Made by a program: the position numbers and the translations under genes. Below the pieces are notes generated by a model. The model ran no database searches, was not told the DNA's origin, and saw only the letters and a program-made list of their open reading frames with translations. A DNA stretch of 38,199 nt from an uncultured Verrucomicrobiota bacterium (GTDB lineage Bacteria; Verrucomicrobiota; Verrucomicrobiia; Limisphaerales; UBA9464). How positions within the stretch are numbered: the first letter of the stretch is position 1; each line of letters opens with the position of its first letter. The DNA is taken from positions 1-38,199 of the forward strand of contig CAINWP010000031.1 in NCBI GenBank assembly GCA_903854475.1. The letters are read 5' to 3'. Shown piece after piece: positions 1 to 7,342 of the stretch.

Positions 1-190
1 TAGGGCGATTTCTCCGAAAGCGCCGCGTCGGCACACGCGGACCGCTCGGAGATCGGTCCCTACCTAGGAGCCTGATCCGATGAGGAGCCGCATCGGGCTA
101 CATCCGAGAGTCCCGATACGGACTCCACCTCACGCGGGACACCTCTGAGGTAGGGCGATTTCTCCGAAAGCGCCGCGTCGGCACACGCGG
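1..190. repeat. 40-bp direct repeat pair in non-coding host DNA
   Basis: An exact 40-bp sequence beginning TAGGGCGATTTCTCCGAAAG occurs at 1-40 and again at 151-190, a 150-bp period. The second copy ends exactly where an IS21-type terminus begins (191), whereas the first copy continues into other sequence (accgctcgga). I see no convincing gene in 1-190; the minus-strand ORFs of the track simply read through the repeat and the IS end. The first copy starts at base 1, so the repeat may extend beyond the window. It is too long for an IS21 target-site duplication and more likely a repeated host element whose second copy was interrupted. Confidence 0.75.
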
Positions 191-514
191 TGCGTATTCC
201 GATGAAGGCGGACACCTGTTCCGATTCGTATCGGACACTGATCCGACGATATCGGACAGTGGTCGGAGCGAAGCGACGCTCGGCTGTGAGCAATAAAGAA
301 CTGTCCGATATGAGGCAAGAAAATCGGGCCTGATTCCGGCTTCGGAGCGAAGCGACGTTTCTTGGGTTCGGGTGACTCGACGCGCCGTGCATTGGCTCGG
401 GCCGGGGAGCGGCGGCGAAGGGCTTCAAGCCCCTGCTCGCTTCGCTGCTGGTCGCCACGCGTAACGGACTCCCCAGGCCCGTGCCAATAGGCGCGCCTAC
501 GACCTGCCGACTCG
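191..514 (-). mobile_element. IS21-family element right end with subterminal repeats
   Basis: Starting at TGCGTATTCCGATGAAGG (191), three imperfect ~20-bp modules of the form (T/A)TCCGA-N-CGGACA begin at 197, 219 and 241, an exact 22-bp period. A 12-bp perfect inverted copy of the third module's end (atatcggacagt, 249-260) lies at 300-311. Multiple subterminal repeats of this kind are characteristic of IS21-family ends, where the transposase binds. The decamer AGCGAAGCGA is repeated at 267-276 and 346-355 and inverted at 437-446. The segment lies directly downstream of the minus-strand istB remnant, as expected for the right end. The left end and istA were not found, so the element is a relic. 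The family call rests on recalled IS21 end structure plus the linked istB. Confidence 0.65.
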
Positions 515-871
515 TCAGTCCGATGGAGGCTTTTGGTCCGGGCGCTTGCGCAGGGATTCGCCCTTGAGTTCAAACCGAGACGCGTTGTGGATCAACCGGA
601 CCAGGATGGCGTCAGCGACAGTGGCGTCGGCGATGAGTTCATGCCACTGGTCTACCGGGAACTGGCTGGTGATCAGGGTTGCCCCTTGGCGGTCATCAAT
701 AATCTCCAGGAAGTCCCGGAAGGGTTTTTCGGCAGCGGCAGCGGTCCCGAGATCGTCGACGATCAGCAGGCTGGCTCGTGCCAGCCTTTTCAAGAGGGTC
801 GGCAGGCTGCCGCCGGCATGGCTCAGGCCATCGGGCAGTTCCGCTATCCGACTGGGCTTCACGGTGCTGTA
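515..871 (-). pseudogene. istB: IstB-like IS21 transposition helper, C-terminal fragment
   Basis: IstB is the AAA+ ATPase that assists the IS21 transposase. The minus-strand reading gives the C-terminal half of an IstB protein: Walker B region LLIVDDLG, then sensor-like LITSQFPVDQWHEL, then the conserved ending ADAILVRLIHNASRFELKGESLRK with a natural stop at 515. Homology starts near the residues read from about 871. The upstream 67 residues of the listed ORF (515..1072) do not resemble IstB because they lie antisense to a second istB fragment. The N-terminal half, including the Walker A P-loop, is missing, so the gene is dead. The stop-proximal side is intact and leads straight into the IS right end. 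Confidence 0.75.
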
Positions 872-872
872 C

Positions 873-1015
873 ACCTCGATTTTCGATCTAGTGTGGGACT
901 TCCTGAAGGATGAGGCCGTTAACCACCAGGACCGAACCTTGCGGCGGTATTTGAAGCCCGACCTGCTGCTCATTGATGACAGGGGGCTCAAGGCGTTGCC
1001 TAAGCACTCCGGCGC
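873..1015 (+). pseudogene. istB: Second IstB-like fragment, opposite orientation
   Basis: The plus-strand frame of ORF 546..1130 becomes IstB-like only from about 873: SIFDLVWDFLKDE, DRTLRRYLKPDLLLIDDRG (Walker B) and LKALPKHSGA, after which similarity stops. This is the internal region of an IstB of a different subtype from the one at 515-871, in the opposite orientation. Both ends are truncated and there is no P-loop or C-terminus. The upstream 109 residues of that ORF are antisense to the first istB fragment. It is probably a remnant of a second IS21-family element joined by deletion or inversion. About 47 residues carry the match, so the family is fairly sure and the subtype is not. Confidence 0.6.
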
Positions 1016-1717
1016 CCTAAGCGAAATTGGGCTGGGCTTCCTCCCCTCGGCGAGTTCCCTCTCATCCCTCATCCAGTTAGATCAGAGTTTCAATGCGGCG
1101 AGTTCCGACAATGGCTTCAGGATCCTCTGAATGAAGTTTTTAATGATGTGGCCTATTCCCGGCGTTGTTGGTGACGCCTAAATCTTCCGGGTAATCTTTC
1201 TAAAAAGTGGACCGAAGGATCAGAGTCGGTTGCCCAGCCGATAGTCGGTTGGCAGCCGGGTTCTTTTATCGGTCGATTTATGGGAAGTGATCTCGGAGTG
1301 GATCAAACTGTCAGCGACGTTCCGTAAGCTACGGAAAGTTGTCGGTTTGAAATCCACAGTTGTGACGGGTTGTTTTGGGCGTCTTCTTCTAGGTTGAGCG
1401 ACTGCATTTCTGCCTTCTTCGAATGCTTTCCAAATGCGTTGAATGCCCTATGGACCGAATCAGGTTCCACTTGAGGAACCAAAAAACAGAGGGCAGATCG
1501 ATCAGCCGTTGAGTTTTTGGTGACGGCGTTTTTTAACCTGGCACGTTAAACCGATGGTGACGCCGTCGGTGAAATCGGACGGTGTGGATCGACGAGGAAG
1601 TAACGTGACAAGCACACCAATTGGTTGCCTCACAAATCAGCCGAATTGAAGCGATACCCTCTGCGGTAACAGGTAGTCGAAGTCAAGATTTGAGATCAGT
1701 GACAACGAATGAAGGGA
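1016..1717. other. Gene-free stretch beside tRNA-Pro
   Basis: No ORF here looks like a gene on either strand, and base composition is more AT-rich than in the flanking genes. It contains two small hairpins: TTCCGTA-agc-TACGGAA (1320-1336, perfect 7-bp stem) and CCAGCCGA-tag-TCGGTTGG at about 1234-1252 (8 bp with one G-T pair). Neither is followed by a T-run, so neither is a convincing terminator. The stretch probably represents decayed DNA between the IS21 relics and the tRNA gene. The listed ORF 1621..1830 is the antisense shadow of the tRNA. Confidence 0.6.
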
Positions 1718-1794
1718 TGGTCGGGACGACAGGATTTGAACCTGCGACGTCTTGGTCCCAAACCAAGTGCTCTACCGGGCTGAGCTACGTCCCG
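1718..1794 (-). tRNA. tRNA-Pro (UGG anticodon)
   Basis: Reading the minus strand from 1794, a complete cloverleaf folds. The acceptor stem is CGGGACG/CGTCCCG, the D-arm GCTC/GAGC encloses a normal D loop, and the anticodon stem CTTGG/CCAAG has loop TTTGGGA, giving anticodon TGG (proline). The T-arm contains GGTTCAAATCC. The discriminator base is A (1721), and the 3' CCA is encoded in the DNA (1718-1720). It decodes CCA/CCN proline codons. It lies between the IS21 relics and a glycosyltransferase gene. The cognate synthetase gene proS is also in this window, about 25 kb away. Confidence 0.95.
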
Positions 1795-1887
1795 AACCAG
1801 GATGAAAGAGTCGCTTTGGATATCCGTTGAGGCAATGCTTTTCCACTTAAAGGTTATGATTCACCGGATCATGACGCTGAGTCCTCA

Positions 1888-3012
1888 ATGAAACTCCTCG
1901 TCTTTGCACACGTGCCGCCGCCTCACCATGGGCAAAGCCAGATGGTGAAGCTGATGGTGGACGGTTTCCGAGCCCAGCCAGAGTTCGGAATCGAAGTGCT
2001 CCATGTCGATGCCCGACTTTCGTCTGGGATGGCCGACGTGGGATCGGTTCGGGGAGGCAAAGTTCAAGCGCTCCTGCGGTACTGCAGGCAGGCGATTGCG
2101 TTGTCGCATCATCACGGATGCCGGACACTGTATTACATTCCGTCCCCACCGAAGCGATCCTCGTTGTACCGTGATTTTCTGGTGATGGCTTTGATTCGTT
2201 GGCGGTTTGATAAGGTCGTTTTGCATTGGCACGCGGTTGGATTGGGAGCCTGGCTGGAAAGCGAATCCTGGTTCTGGGAACGCGCGTTAGCTCGAGTCTT
2301 TCTGGGGCGGGTTCAGCAAGCCATTGTGTTGGCCGCGAGCAATCGGGCTGATGCGGAGGCTCTCAGTCCGCGATCCGTGACAGTGGTGAGCAACGGCATC
2401 CCAGATCCTTGCCCTGATTTCGCGGAGACATTGGAGGTGCGGCGCGCGGCCGGTGCTGACCGATCCCAGACGCAGGTTCTGTTTATGGCGCATTGCACGC
2501 GTGACAAAGGTCTTTTTGGGGCGGTTGAGGCGGTGTTGGCGGCCAATAAGATGGGTGACTCAGGGCGCCGATTCCGGCTCACCGTTGCAGGGAGTTTTTT
2601 GTCGGAGGCCGAAGAGGCTGAGTTTCGGGACCGTGTCGGACGCTCAGATGCGGCCGGATGTGTAGAGATCACTGGATTTGTCTCAGGCCCTGAGAAGGAT
2701 CGGTTGTTTCGGCAGTCGGATGTGTTCTTGTTTCCCACTTATTTCGCCAATGAAGGGCAACCGTTGAACCTGATCGAGGCGTTGGCCTATGGGTTGCCCT
2801 GTGTCACGACCCGGTGGCGTTCCATCCCGGAGTATTTTCCAGTGGACTATCCCGGGCTCTGCGTTCCGAGGGATGTTCCGGCTTTGGCTCGCGCCTTGCA
2901 CGCGGTCGTGGAGCGTGTGGATGGCAGGAGTCTTCGCGGTGAGTATGAGCAACGCTTTGCCGTCAGCCCTCACTTGAGCGCTCTGGCCGCGGCCATTCGG
3001 ACAGGCTCTTAG
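1888..3012 (+). CDS. Glycosyltransferase family 4 protein
   Basis: This 374-residue protein matches the GT-B fold, family 4 retaining glycosyltransferases. The N-terminal half begins with a Rossmann-like strand (KLLVFAHVPPPHHGQSQM) containing the early glycine-containing acceptor-side loop. A linker carries VVSNGIPDP, typical of the inter-domain region, followed by VLFMAHCTRDKG, the start of the C-terminal donor-binding domain. The family E-x7-E signature is seen as EGQPLNLIE (E289, E297), followed by ALAYGLPCVTTRWRSIPE. It likely transfers a sugar from a nucleotide-sugar to a surface glycan or lipid precursor in the cytoplasm; donor and acceptor cannot be told. It stands alone after the tRNA, with no other glycan genes nearby. 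The ATG has no clear ribosome binding site (gctgagtcctcaATG). Its 3' end faces the sod gene across a shared hairpin. Confidence 0.88.
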   Translation: MKLLVFAHVPPPHHGQSQMVKLMVDGFRAQPEFGIEVLHVDARLSSGMADVGSVRGGKVQALLRYCRQAIALSHHHGCRTLYYIPSPPKRSSLYRDFLVMALIRWRFDKVVLHWHAVGLGAWLESESWFWERALARVFLGRVQQAIVLAASNRADAEALSPRSVTVVSNGIPDPCPDFAETLEVRRAAGADRSQTQVLFMAHCTRDKGLFGAVEAVLAANKMGDSGRRFRLTVAGSFLSEAEEAEFRDRVGRSDAAGCVEITGFVSGPEKDRLFRQSDVFLFPTYFANEGQPLNLIEALAYGLPCVTTRWRSIPEYFPVDYPGLCVPRDVPALARALHAVVERVDGRSLRGEYEQRFAVSPHLSALAAAIRTGS

Positions 3013-3175
3013 GAATGAGAGTGTTCTCGGGCGAGGACCTCCTGAGACGCGGCATCCGGTGGAATCCAGTTCTGGGTGGTCCCCGTCGTTTCTAGGCGCC
3101 GTTACCTGATCCTTTCGATGGCTCATGAACCGCCCTAAGTGAGGCTGTGAGCGAGGGATGAGCCGAACGATGGAG

Positions 3176-3220
3176 CCAAACAAAACGGCGCCTGCTCTTC
3201 CCGGGGAGAGCGGCGCCGTT
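3176..3220 (-). terminator. Intrinsic terminator of sod, probably bidirectional
   Basis: A long hairpin lies in the convergent gap between the glycosyltransferase and sod genes: AACGGCGCC (3184-3192) pairs perfectly with GGCGCCGTT (3212-3220), with an inner GCTCT/AGAGC stem. On the minus strand it is followed by TTTTGTTTGG, a good U-tract, so it terminates sod transcription. The plus side lacks a clean T-run. Confidence 0.8.
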
Positions 3221-3239
3221 CGAGATTTCTAATCTGATT

Positions 3240-3863
3240 TTACTTCGCTGCGGCGTACAACGCTTCAACCTTGTTCCAGTCGATCACGTTCCATACGGCT
3301 TTGAGATAGGCAGCGCGCAGGTTCTGATACTTCAAGTAATAGGCGTGTTCCCAAACATCGATACCGAGCACAGCTTTACCTTCGCACCCGGCGATGGGTT
3401 TGCCCATGAGCGGGTTGTCTTGGTTGGCCGTGGACGCGATCTCCAGCTTGCCGCTGTTGACTACGAGCCAAGCCCAACCCGAACCAAAACGGCCAATACC
3501 TGCGGCCTCAAACTTGGCCTGGAATTCAGCGAAGGATCCGAACGTCGCATCGATGGCGGTGGCGAGATCGCCGGAGGGCGAGCCGCCCTTGCCGGGTCCC
3601 ATGAGGTTCCAGAAGAAGGTGTGATTCCAATGGCCGCCGCCGTTGTTGCGGACCGCGCCGCGGATAGCGTCGGGGACACCGGCCAGATTGCCGATCAGGT
3701 CCTCCAGCGAAAGGGCCTCGGCTGGTGTGCCGGTGATTGCCTTGTTGAGGTTGTCCACGTAGGCCTTGTGATGGCGGCCGTGGTGGATCTCCATGGTGAG
3801 TGCGTCGATGTGGGGTTCGAGCGCGTCCTTGGCGTAGGGTAGGGGGGCAAGTTCGTGGGCCAT
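3240..3863 (-). CDS. sodA: Superoxide dismutase, Mn-type (Fe/Mn family)
   Basis: This 207-residue enzyme dismutates superoxide to hydrogen peroxide and oxygen. It has the full-length Fe/Mn-SOD layout: an N-terminal hairpin domain ([21 protein letters not shown]) and a C-terminal alpha/beta domain. The four metal ligands are visible: H27 (EIHHGRHH), H81 (GHWNHTFFW), and D169 and H173 (DVWEHAYY). Metal-preference markers favour manganese: the active-site glutamine comes from the C-terminal domain ([12 protein letters not shown]148) and a GGG stretch precedes HWNH, as in E. coli SodA rather than SodB. Metal choice still needs biochemistry, since cambialistic enzymes exist. No signal peptide is seen, so it is cytoplasmic. 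It is divergent from gnd across a 182-bp promoter-containing gap. Confidence 0.96.
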   Translation of the reverse strand: MAHELAPLPYAKDALEPHIDALTMEIHHGRHHKAYVDNLNKAITGTPAEALSLEDLIGNLAGVPDAIRGAVRNNGGGHWNHTFFWNLMGPGKGGSPSGDLATAIDATFGSFAEFQAKFEAAGIGRFGSGWAWLVVNSGKLEIASTANQDNPLMGKPIAGCEGKAVLGIDVWEHAYYLKYQNLRAAYLKAVWNVIDWNKVEALYAAAK

Positions 3864-4045
3864 AAAATGAGATTCAATTGCCGGACTTGCGGTGGCGCAC
3901 GCCGGCAGGTGAATGAGGGTAGCAAGCTTCGTTCGGCGCGCAAGCAGCAGGGCGGTTGTCGCTTTAGATCCTCGGATCTTGAAATTCCCTCTCGCCTGCT
4001 GTTCAAGGCGACCGATACGGTGAATCCCTCAACGAGACTGCACAC

Positions 4046-5518
4046 ATGAGTAACCCCACTGGAGACATCGCACTGATCGGCTTGGCGGTCATGGGCCAGA
4101 ACCTGATCCTCAACATGAACGACCACGGCTTCACCGTCGTGGCCTACAACCGCACCACCTCCAAGGTGGATGAATTTCTGGCTGGTGAGGCCAAGGGGAC
4201 TCAGATTCAGGGAGCCCACTCGATTGCCGAATTAGTGTCCAAGCTCAAGACGCCGCGGCGGATCATGATGTTGGTTAAGGCGGGCCAAGCGGTGGACGAC
4301 TTCATCGAGCAGTTGGTGCCGCACTTGTCCGCAGGGGACATCATTATCGATGGCGGTAATTCGCTCTATGGCGACACGGAGCGACGGGTAAAGTATTGCG
4401 AGTCCAAGGGGTTGCTTTTCATTGGAACCGGGGTGTCTGGTGGCGAAGAGGGGGCTCGACGCGGACCCAGCATCATGCCCGGCGGATCAGCCAAGGCGTG
4501 GCCTGCCGTGAAGGACATCTTCCAGGGCGTCTCCGCCAAGGTGGATGGAGGCGTGCCGTGTTGTGATTGGGTCGGCGATGGCGGTTCAGGCCACTACGTG
4601 AAGATGGTCCATAATGGCATCGAGTACGGCGACATGCAGTTGATTTGCGAGGCTTACAACATTCTCAAGAACGGTTTGGGCCTCAGCGCCGACGAGATGC
4701 ATCAGGTCTTCGCCGACTGGAACAAGGGAGAGTTGGATAGCTTTCTCGTGGAAATCACTCGCGACATCCTGGCGTTCAAGGACGTCGATGGCGGGCCGTT
4801 GGTGGACAAGATCTTGGATACCGCGGGTCAGAAGGGCACCGGCAAGTGGACGGTCATCGATTCGGCCAATTTGGCCCAGCCCGTCACATTGATCGCCGAG
4901 GCGGTTTTTAGCCGCTGTGTCAGCGCCATGAAGGACGAGCGAGTGAAGGCATCTCGCAAGCTCAAGGGACCGAAGCCGTTGCTGAGCGCTGCCAAGAATC
5001 CCAAGGCTCGGCAGGCGTTTATCGAAGACATCAAGAGCGCCCTCTATGCCTCCAAGATCGTTAGCTATGCGCAGGGTTATATGCTGCTGCGCGCGGCGGC
5101 CGCAGAATACGGATGGAAGCTCAACTACGGCGGCATCGCCTTGATGTGGCGGGGAGGTTGCATCATCCGTTCCCGTTTCCTGGGCAAGATTAAGGAGGCT
5201 TACGACAATAATCCTAAGCTAGCCAATTTGTTGCTCGACGACTACTTCCGGGCTGAGATCAAGAAGAGCCAGAAGGGTTGGCGTAATGTGGTGGCCTCTG
5301 CGGCCAAGAAGGGTATTCCCATGCCCGCCTTCAGCACAGCGCTGGCGTTCTTCGACCAATATCGTTCGGCAACACTTCCAGCGAACCTCCTCCAGGCGCA
5401 GCGAGACTACTTCGGGGCTCACACTTACGAGCGCGTGGACAAGCCCCGCGGGCAATTCTTCCACACCAATTGGACTGGGCGCGGAGGCAATGTAAGCTCC
5501 AGTACCTATAACGCCTGA
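4046..5518 (+). CDS. gnd: 6-phosphogluconate dehydrogenase, decarboxylating
   Basis: At 490 residues this is the usual length for the long-form enzyme. It oxidatively decarboxylates 6-phosphogluconate to ribulose 5-phosphate, making NADPH in the pentose phosphate pathway. The N-terminal Rossmann fold carries IGLAVMGQNLILNM and the following VAYNRTTSKVDE, where NRT fits NADP binding. IIIDGGNSLYGDTERR and GTGVSGGEEGARRGPSIMPGG are family signatures. HYVKMVHNGIEYGDMQ holds the catalytic lysine and glutamate. The all-helical C-terminal dimerisation domain includes LAQPVTLIAEAVFSR, GGCIIRSRFLGKI and the glycine-rich tail. The ATG follows a stretch with no strong ribosome binding site. A small unknown gene starts 10 nt after the stop. 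The stand-alone position (no zwf or pgl nearby) is unremarkable. Confidence 0.97.
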   Translation: MSNPTGDIALIGLAVMGQNLILNMNDHGFTVVAYNRTTSKVDEFLAGEAKGTQIQGAHSIAELVSKLKTPRRIMMLVKAGQAVDDFIEQLVPHLSAGDIIIDGGNSLYGDTERRVKYCESKGLLFIGTGVSGGEEGARRGPSIMPGGSAKAWPAVKDIFQGVSAKVDGGVPCCDWVGDGGSGHYVKMVHNGIEYGDMQLICEAYNILKNGLGLSADEMHQVFADWNKGELDSFLVEITRDILAFKDVDGGPLVDKILDTAGQKGTGKWTVIDSANLAQPVTLIAEAVFSRCVSAMKDERVKASRKLKGPKPLLSAAKNPKARQAFIEDIKSALYASKIVSYAQGYMLLRAAAAEYGWKLNYGGIALMWRGGCIIRSRFLGKIKEAYDNNPKLANLLLDDYFRAEIKKSQKGWRNVVASAAKKGIPMPAFSTALAFFDQYRSATLPANLLQAQRDYFGAHTYERVDKPRGQFFHTNWTGRGGNVSSSTYNA

Positions 5519-5528
5519 TTAGCAGGAA

Positions 5529-6065
5529 GTGGGTCATCCCTCGAACCTTGTGGACAACGATTTTTCACCCGATGCCGAACGAACTTTGAAGAAGTTTTTC
5601 GGCATATTCATCGCCACGTTGTTTTTGTACGTGACGATTTATGGAGGCTGTGAGGCTTACCGGGTGCGCAGCGGGGCCTGGCACCTGACCTTTGACAGGC
5701 AGCCAGATGGAACACCGGTCCTCCGAATCGACCACCCGCGGCTGCTGACCGGTGGTCCGGTGTCGATCCGATTTCCGGGCGAGAATGCGCCACGGGTGAC
5801 CAATGGTCCGATTACTTACATTTACAGTCGTCCGGACACCAATTCGACCCCGTTTGGTCCGATGTACTTTGTCGACACGACGCAGTTGCCCGGAACGGTC
5901 GCGCTGGGGGCTTTTGGTCATGTGGTGGAGATGGTGCCGCGGACATTGTTTGTCGACTTCAGGGAGGTGGCATGGGGCTCTGAGACCAACATGACCTTGC
6001 TGCCTGAGGGCAAGCCCTCACCGGAACGATTGAAGGTCAAGAACCAGCAGTGGAATGGCCGTTGA
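5529..6065 (+). CDS. Hypothetical protein with one N-terminal membrane segment
   Basis: I do not recognise this 178-residue protein. The chosen GTG start (5529) directly follows AGGAA; a second GTG at 5550 is possible. Residues about 22-41 (KKFFGIFIATLFLYVTIYGG) form a single hydrophobic segment after a charged start. The rest should therefore lie outside the cytoplasmic membrane, anchored by the segment, or be cleaved from it. The exported part is rich in beta-prone and proline/glycine residues (RIDHPRLLTGGPVSIRFPG) with no catalytic motif I can name. It follows gnd by 10 nt and may be co-transcribed with it, but nothing suggests a shared pathway. It looks like a real gene from its codon use and lack of a competing frame. 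Confidence 0.65.
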   Translation: MGHPSNLVDNDFSPDAERTLKKFFGIFIATLFLYVTIYGGCEAYRVRSGAWHLTFDRQPDGTPVLRIDHPRLLTGGPVSIRFPGENAPRVTNGPITYIYSRPDTNSTPFGPMYFVDTTQLPGTVALGAFGHVVEMVPRTLFVDFREVAWGSETNMTLLPEGKPSPERLKVKNQQWNGR

Positions 6066-6154
6066 GCGTGGAGGTGCCGTTTGGGTAAGTCGGCCCCTCT
6101 TAGGTAATTGCTTCCAGACTTTCCAATGGATGCCCGTGCCGGCAGCGTTGGACC

Positions 6155-7303
6155 ATGTTCTCTGCTCTGAGCTGCTGGCGGCGCACGGCCACGCCGATTT
6201 TAGCATCACTCCTTCTCACAGTGCTGCCTGTGTCGGGATCTGCGCCCGGGCTTAGACCGATCTTTAACGGTCGGGATCTGCGGGGGTGGGTCAACGTCAA
6301 CTGCGCACCAGAGACATTTACCGTCCGAGAAGGTATGATCCACTGTGATGGCATTCCAACTGGAGCCCTGCGCACGGAGCGTCAGTATGAGAATTTCATT
6401 CTAGAGTTGGAATGGAGGCATCTCAAGCCCAGCGGCAATGCCGGGGTCTTCATTTGGTCGGGCCCGATGCCGGCGTTGGGTCAACCCTTCCTAAGAGCGA
6501 TCGAGGTTCAGGTTCTCGACCACGGGTATGGCAAATCGGACTGGTTCACGACCCATGGCGACATCTTCCCGATCCACGGATCGACCATGAAGCCGTTTTC
6601 TCCCAGCCGCGGCGATCGCAGTTTCCCAAAAGAATCCCGGAGTTTGGGCGCCCCGGAGTGGAACCACTACCGGATCGTTGCCACCAACGGGGTCCTCCGC
6701 CTTTCAGTCAATGGCGCTGAGGTTTCCGGTGGCACCGGTTGCAATTGGCGGCGTGGGTATATCGCTCTGGAGTCGGAGGGTGGAACCGTGGACTGGCGCA
6801 ACCTGCGTTTGCAGGAGTTGCCTTCCACGAAGGTCCCACCCGGTCAATCGGCACCGGATGCTCAACCGTGGAAGAGCCTTTATGACGGCCGGTCCTTGCG
6901 TGGGTGGCGGGTCCCCGTCGATTCCGAGGTATGGAAGGCCAGCGACTGGACCCTGAAGAGCCGAGTCGGGCTCGGGGGCAAAGCGTCGATCCTCTGGTCG
7001 GAAGCTCAGTTTAATCGCGATGAAGTGATCTTCGACTGGCGCTGGGAGGGGAAGACTGTGGACCGGGTACCTCCGCTGGTTTTCCGCCCGATCCGCGGTG
7101 GGGCGATCGTCCGGATCCCAGAGCTGGCGGCGCTCCGGGTCGATGGATGGAATCGTCTCCGGGTCCGCCGGTCTGGTGGGGCGCTCAAGATTTCCGCCAA
7201 TGACGCGGATGAGGTCTCCGTGGAGGTACCGCGCGGCCGGTTGGAGTTCGGATTCTTGCCCGCGCCGGTGCCGCTTCAGATTTCGAGCGTATTCATCCGC
7301 TAG
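6155..7303 (+). CDS. Secreted DUF1080 (3-keto-disaccharide hydrolase-like) protein, two domains
   Basis: This 382-residue protein starts with a signal peptide (RRTATPILASLLLTVLPVSGSA). A DUF1080 domain follows (about residues 35-225): PIFNGRDLRGW, then FILELEWRHLKPSGNAGVFIWSG, EVQVLDHGYG, the H-GDIFPIHG loop, WNHYRIVATNGVLRLSVNG and the closing DWRNLRLQEL. The fold is a concanavalin-like jelly roll, and some members hydrolyse 3-keto-glucosides. A second, degenerate copy follows from about residue 238 (PWKSLYDGRSLRGWRVPVD), keeping the opening motif but lacking the central loops. The protein is therefore a tandem duplication in which only the first copy looks complete. DUF1080 proteins are greatly expanded in Planctomycetes and Verrucomicrobia and are linked to polysaccharide use. 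It converges with lpxK. The substrate is unknown. Confidence 0.85.
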   Translation: MFSALSCWRRTATPILASLLLTVLPVSGSAPGLRPIFNGRDLRGWVNVNCAPETFTVREGMIHCDGIPTGALRTERQYENFILELEWRHLKPSGNAGVFIWSGPMPALGQPFLRAIEVQVLDHGYGKSDWFTTHGDIFPIHGSTMKPFSPSRGDRSFPKESRSLGAPEWNHYRIVATNGVLRLSVNGAEVSGGTGCNWRRGYIALESEGGTVDWRNLRLQELPSTKVPPGQSAPDAQPWKSLYDGRSLRGWRVPVDSEVWKASDWTLKSRVGLGGKASILWSEAQFNRDEVIFDWRWEGKTVDRVPPLVFRPIRGGAIVRIPELAALRVDGWNRLRVRRSGGALKISANDADEVSVEVPRGRLEFGFLPAPVPLQISSVFIR

Positions 7304-7342
7304 GTCGCGCCAATCCGTTTGTCGGGAGTGTCCCCGGCTGCG

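Noticed and set aside
60-573. Minus-strand ORFs 60..458 and 130..573
   Set aside because: They read through the IS end modules and the 40-bp repeat and have no recognisable domain.
1320-1336. TTCCGTA-agc-TACGGAA hairpin
   Set aside because: Perfect but short, no T-run and no neighbouring gene to assign it to.
1621-1830. Plus-strand ORF of 69 aa with GTTGFEPATSWSQTKCSTGLSYVP
   Set aside because: It is the antisense reading of tRNA-Pro, a well-known false ORF.
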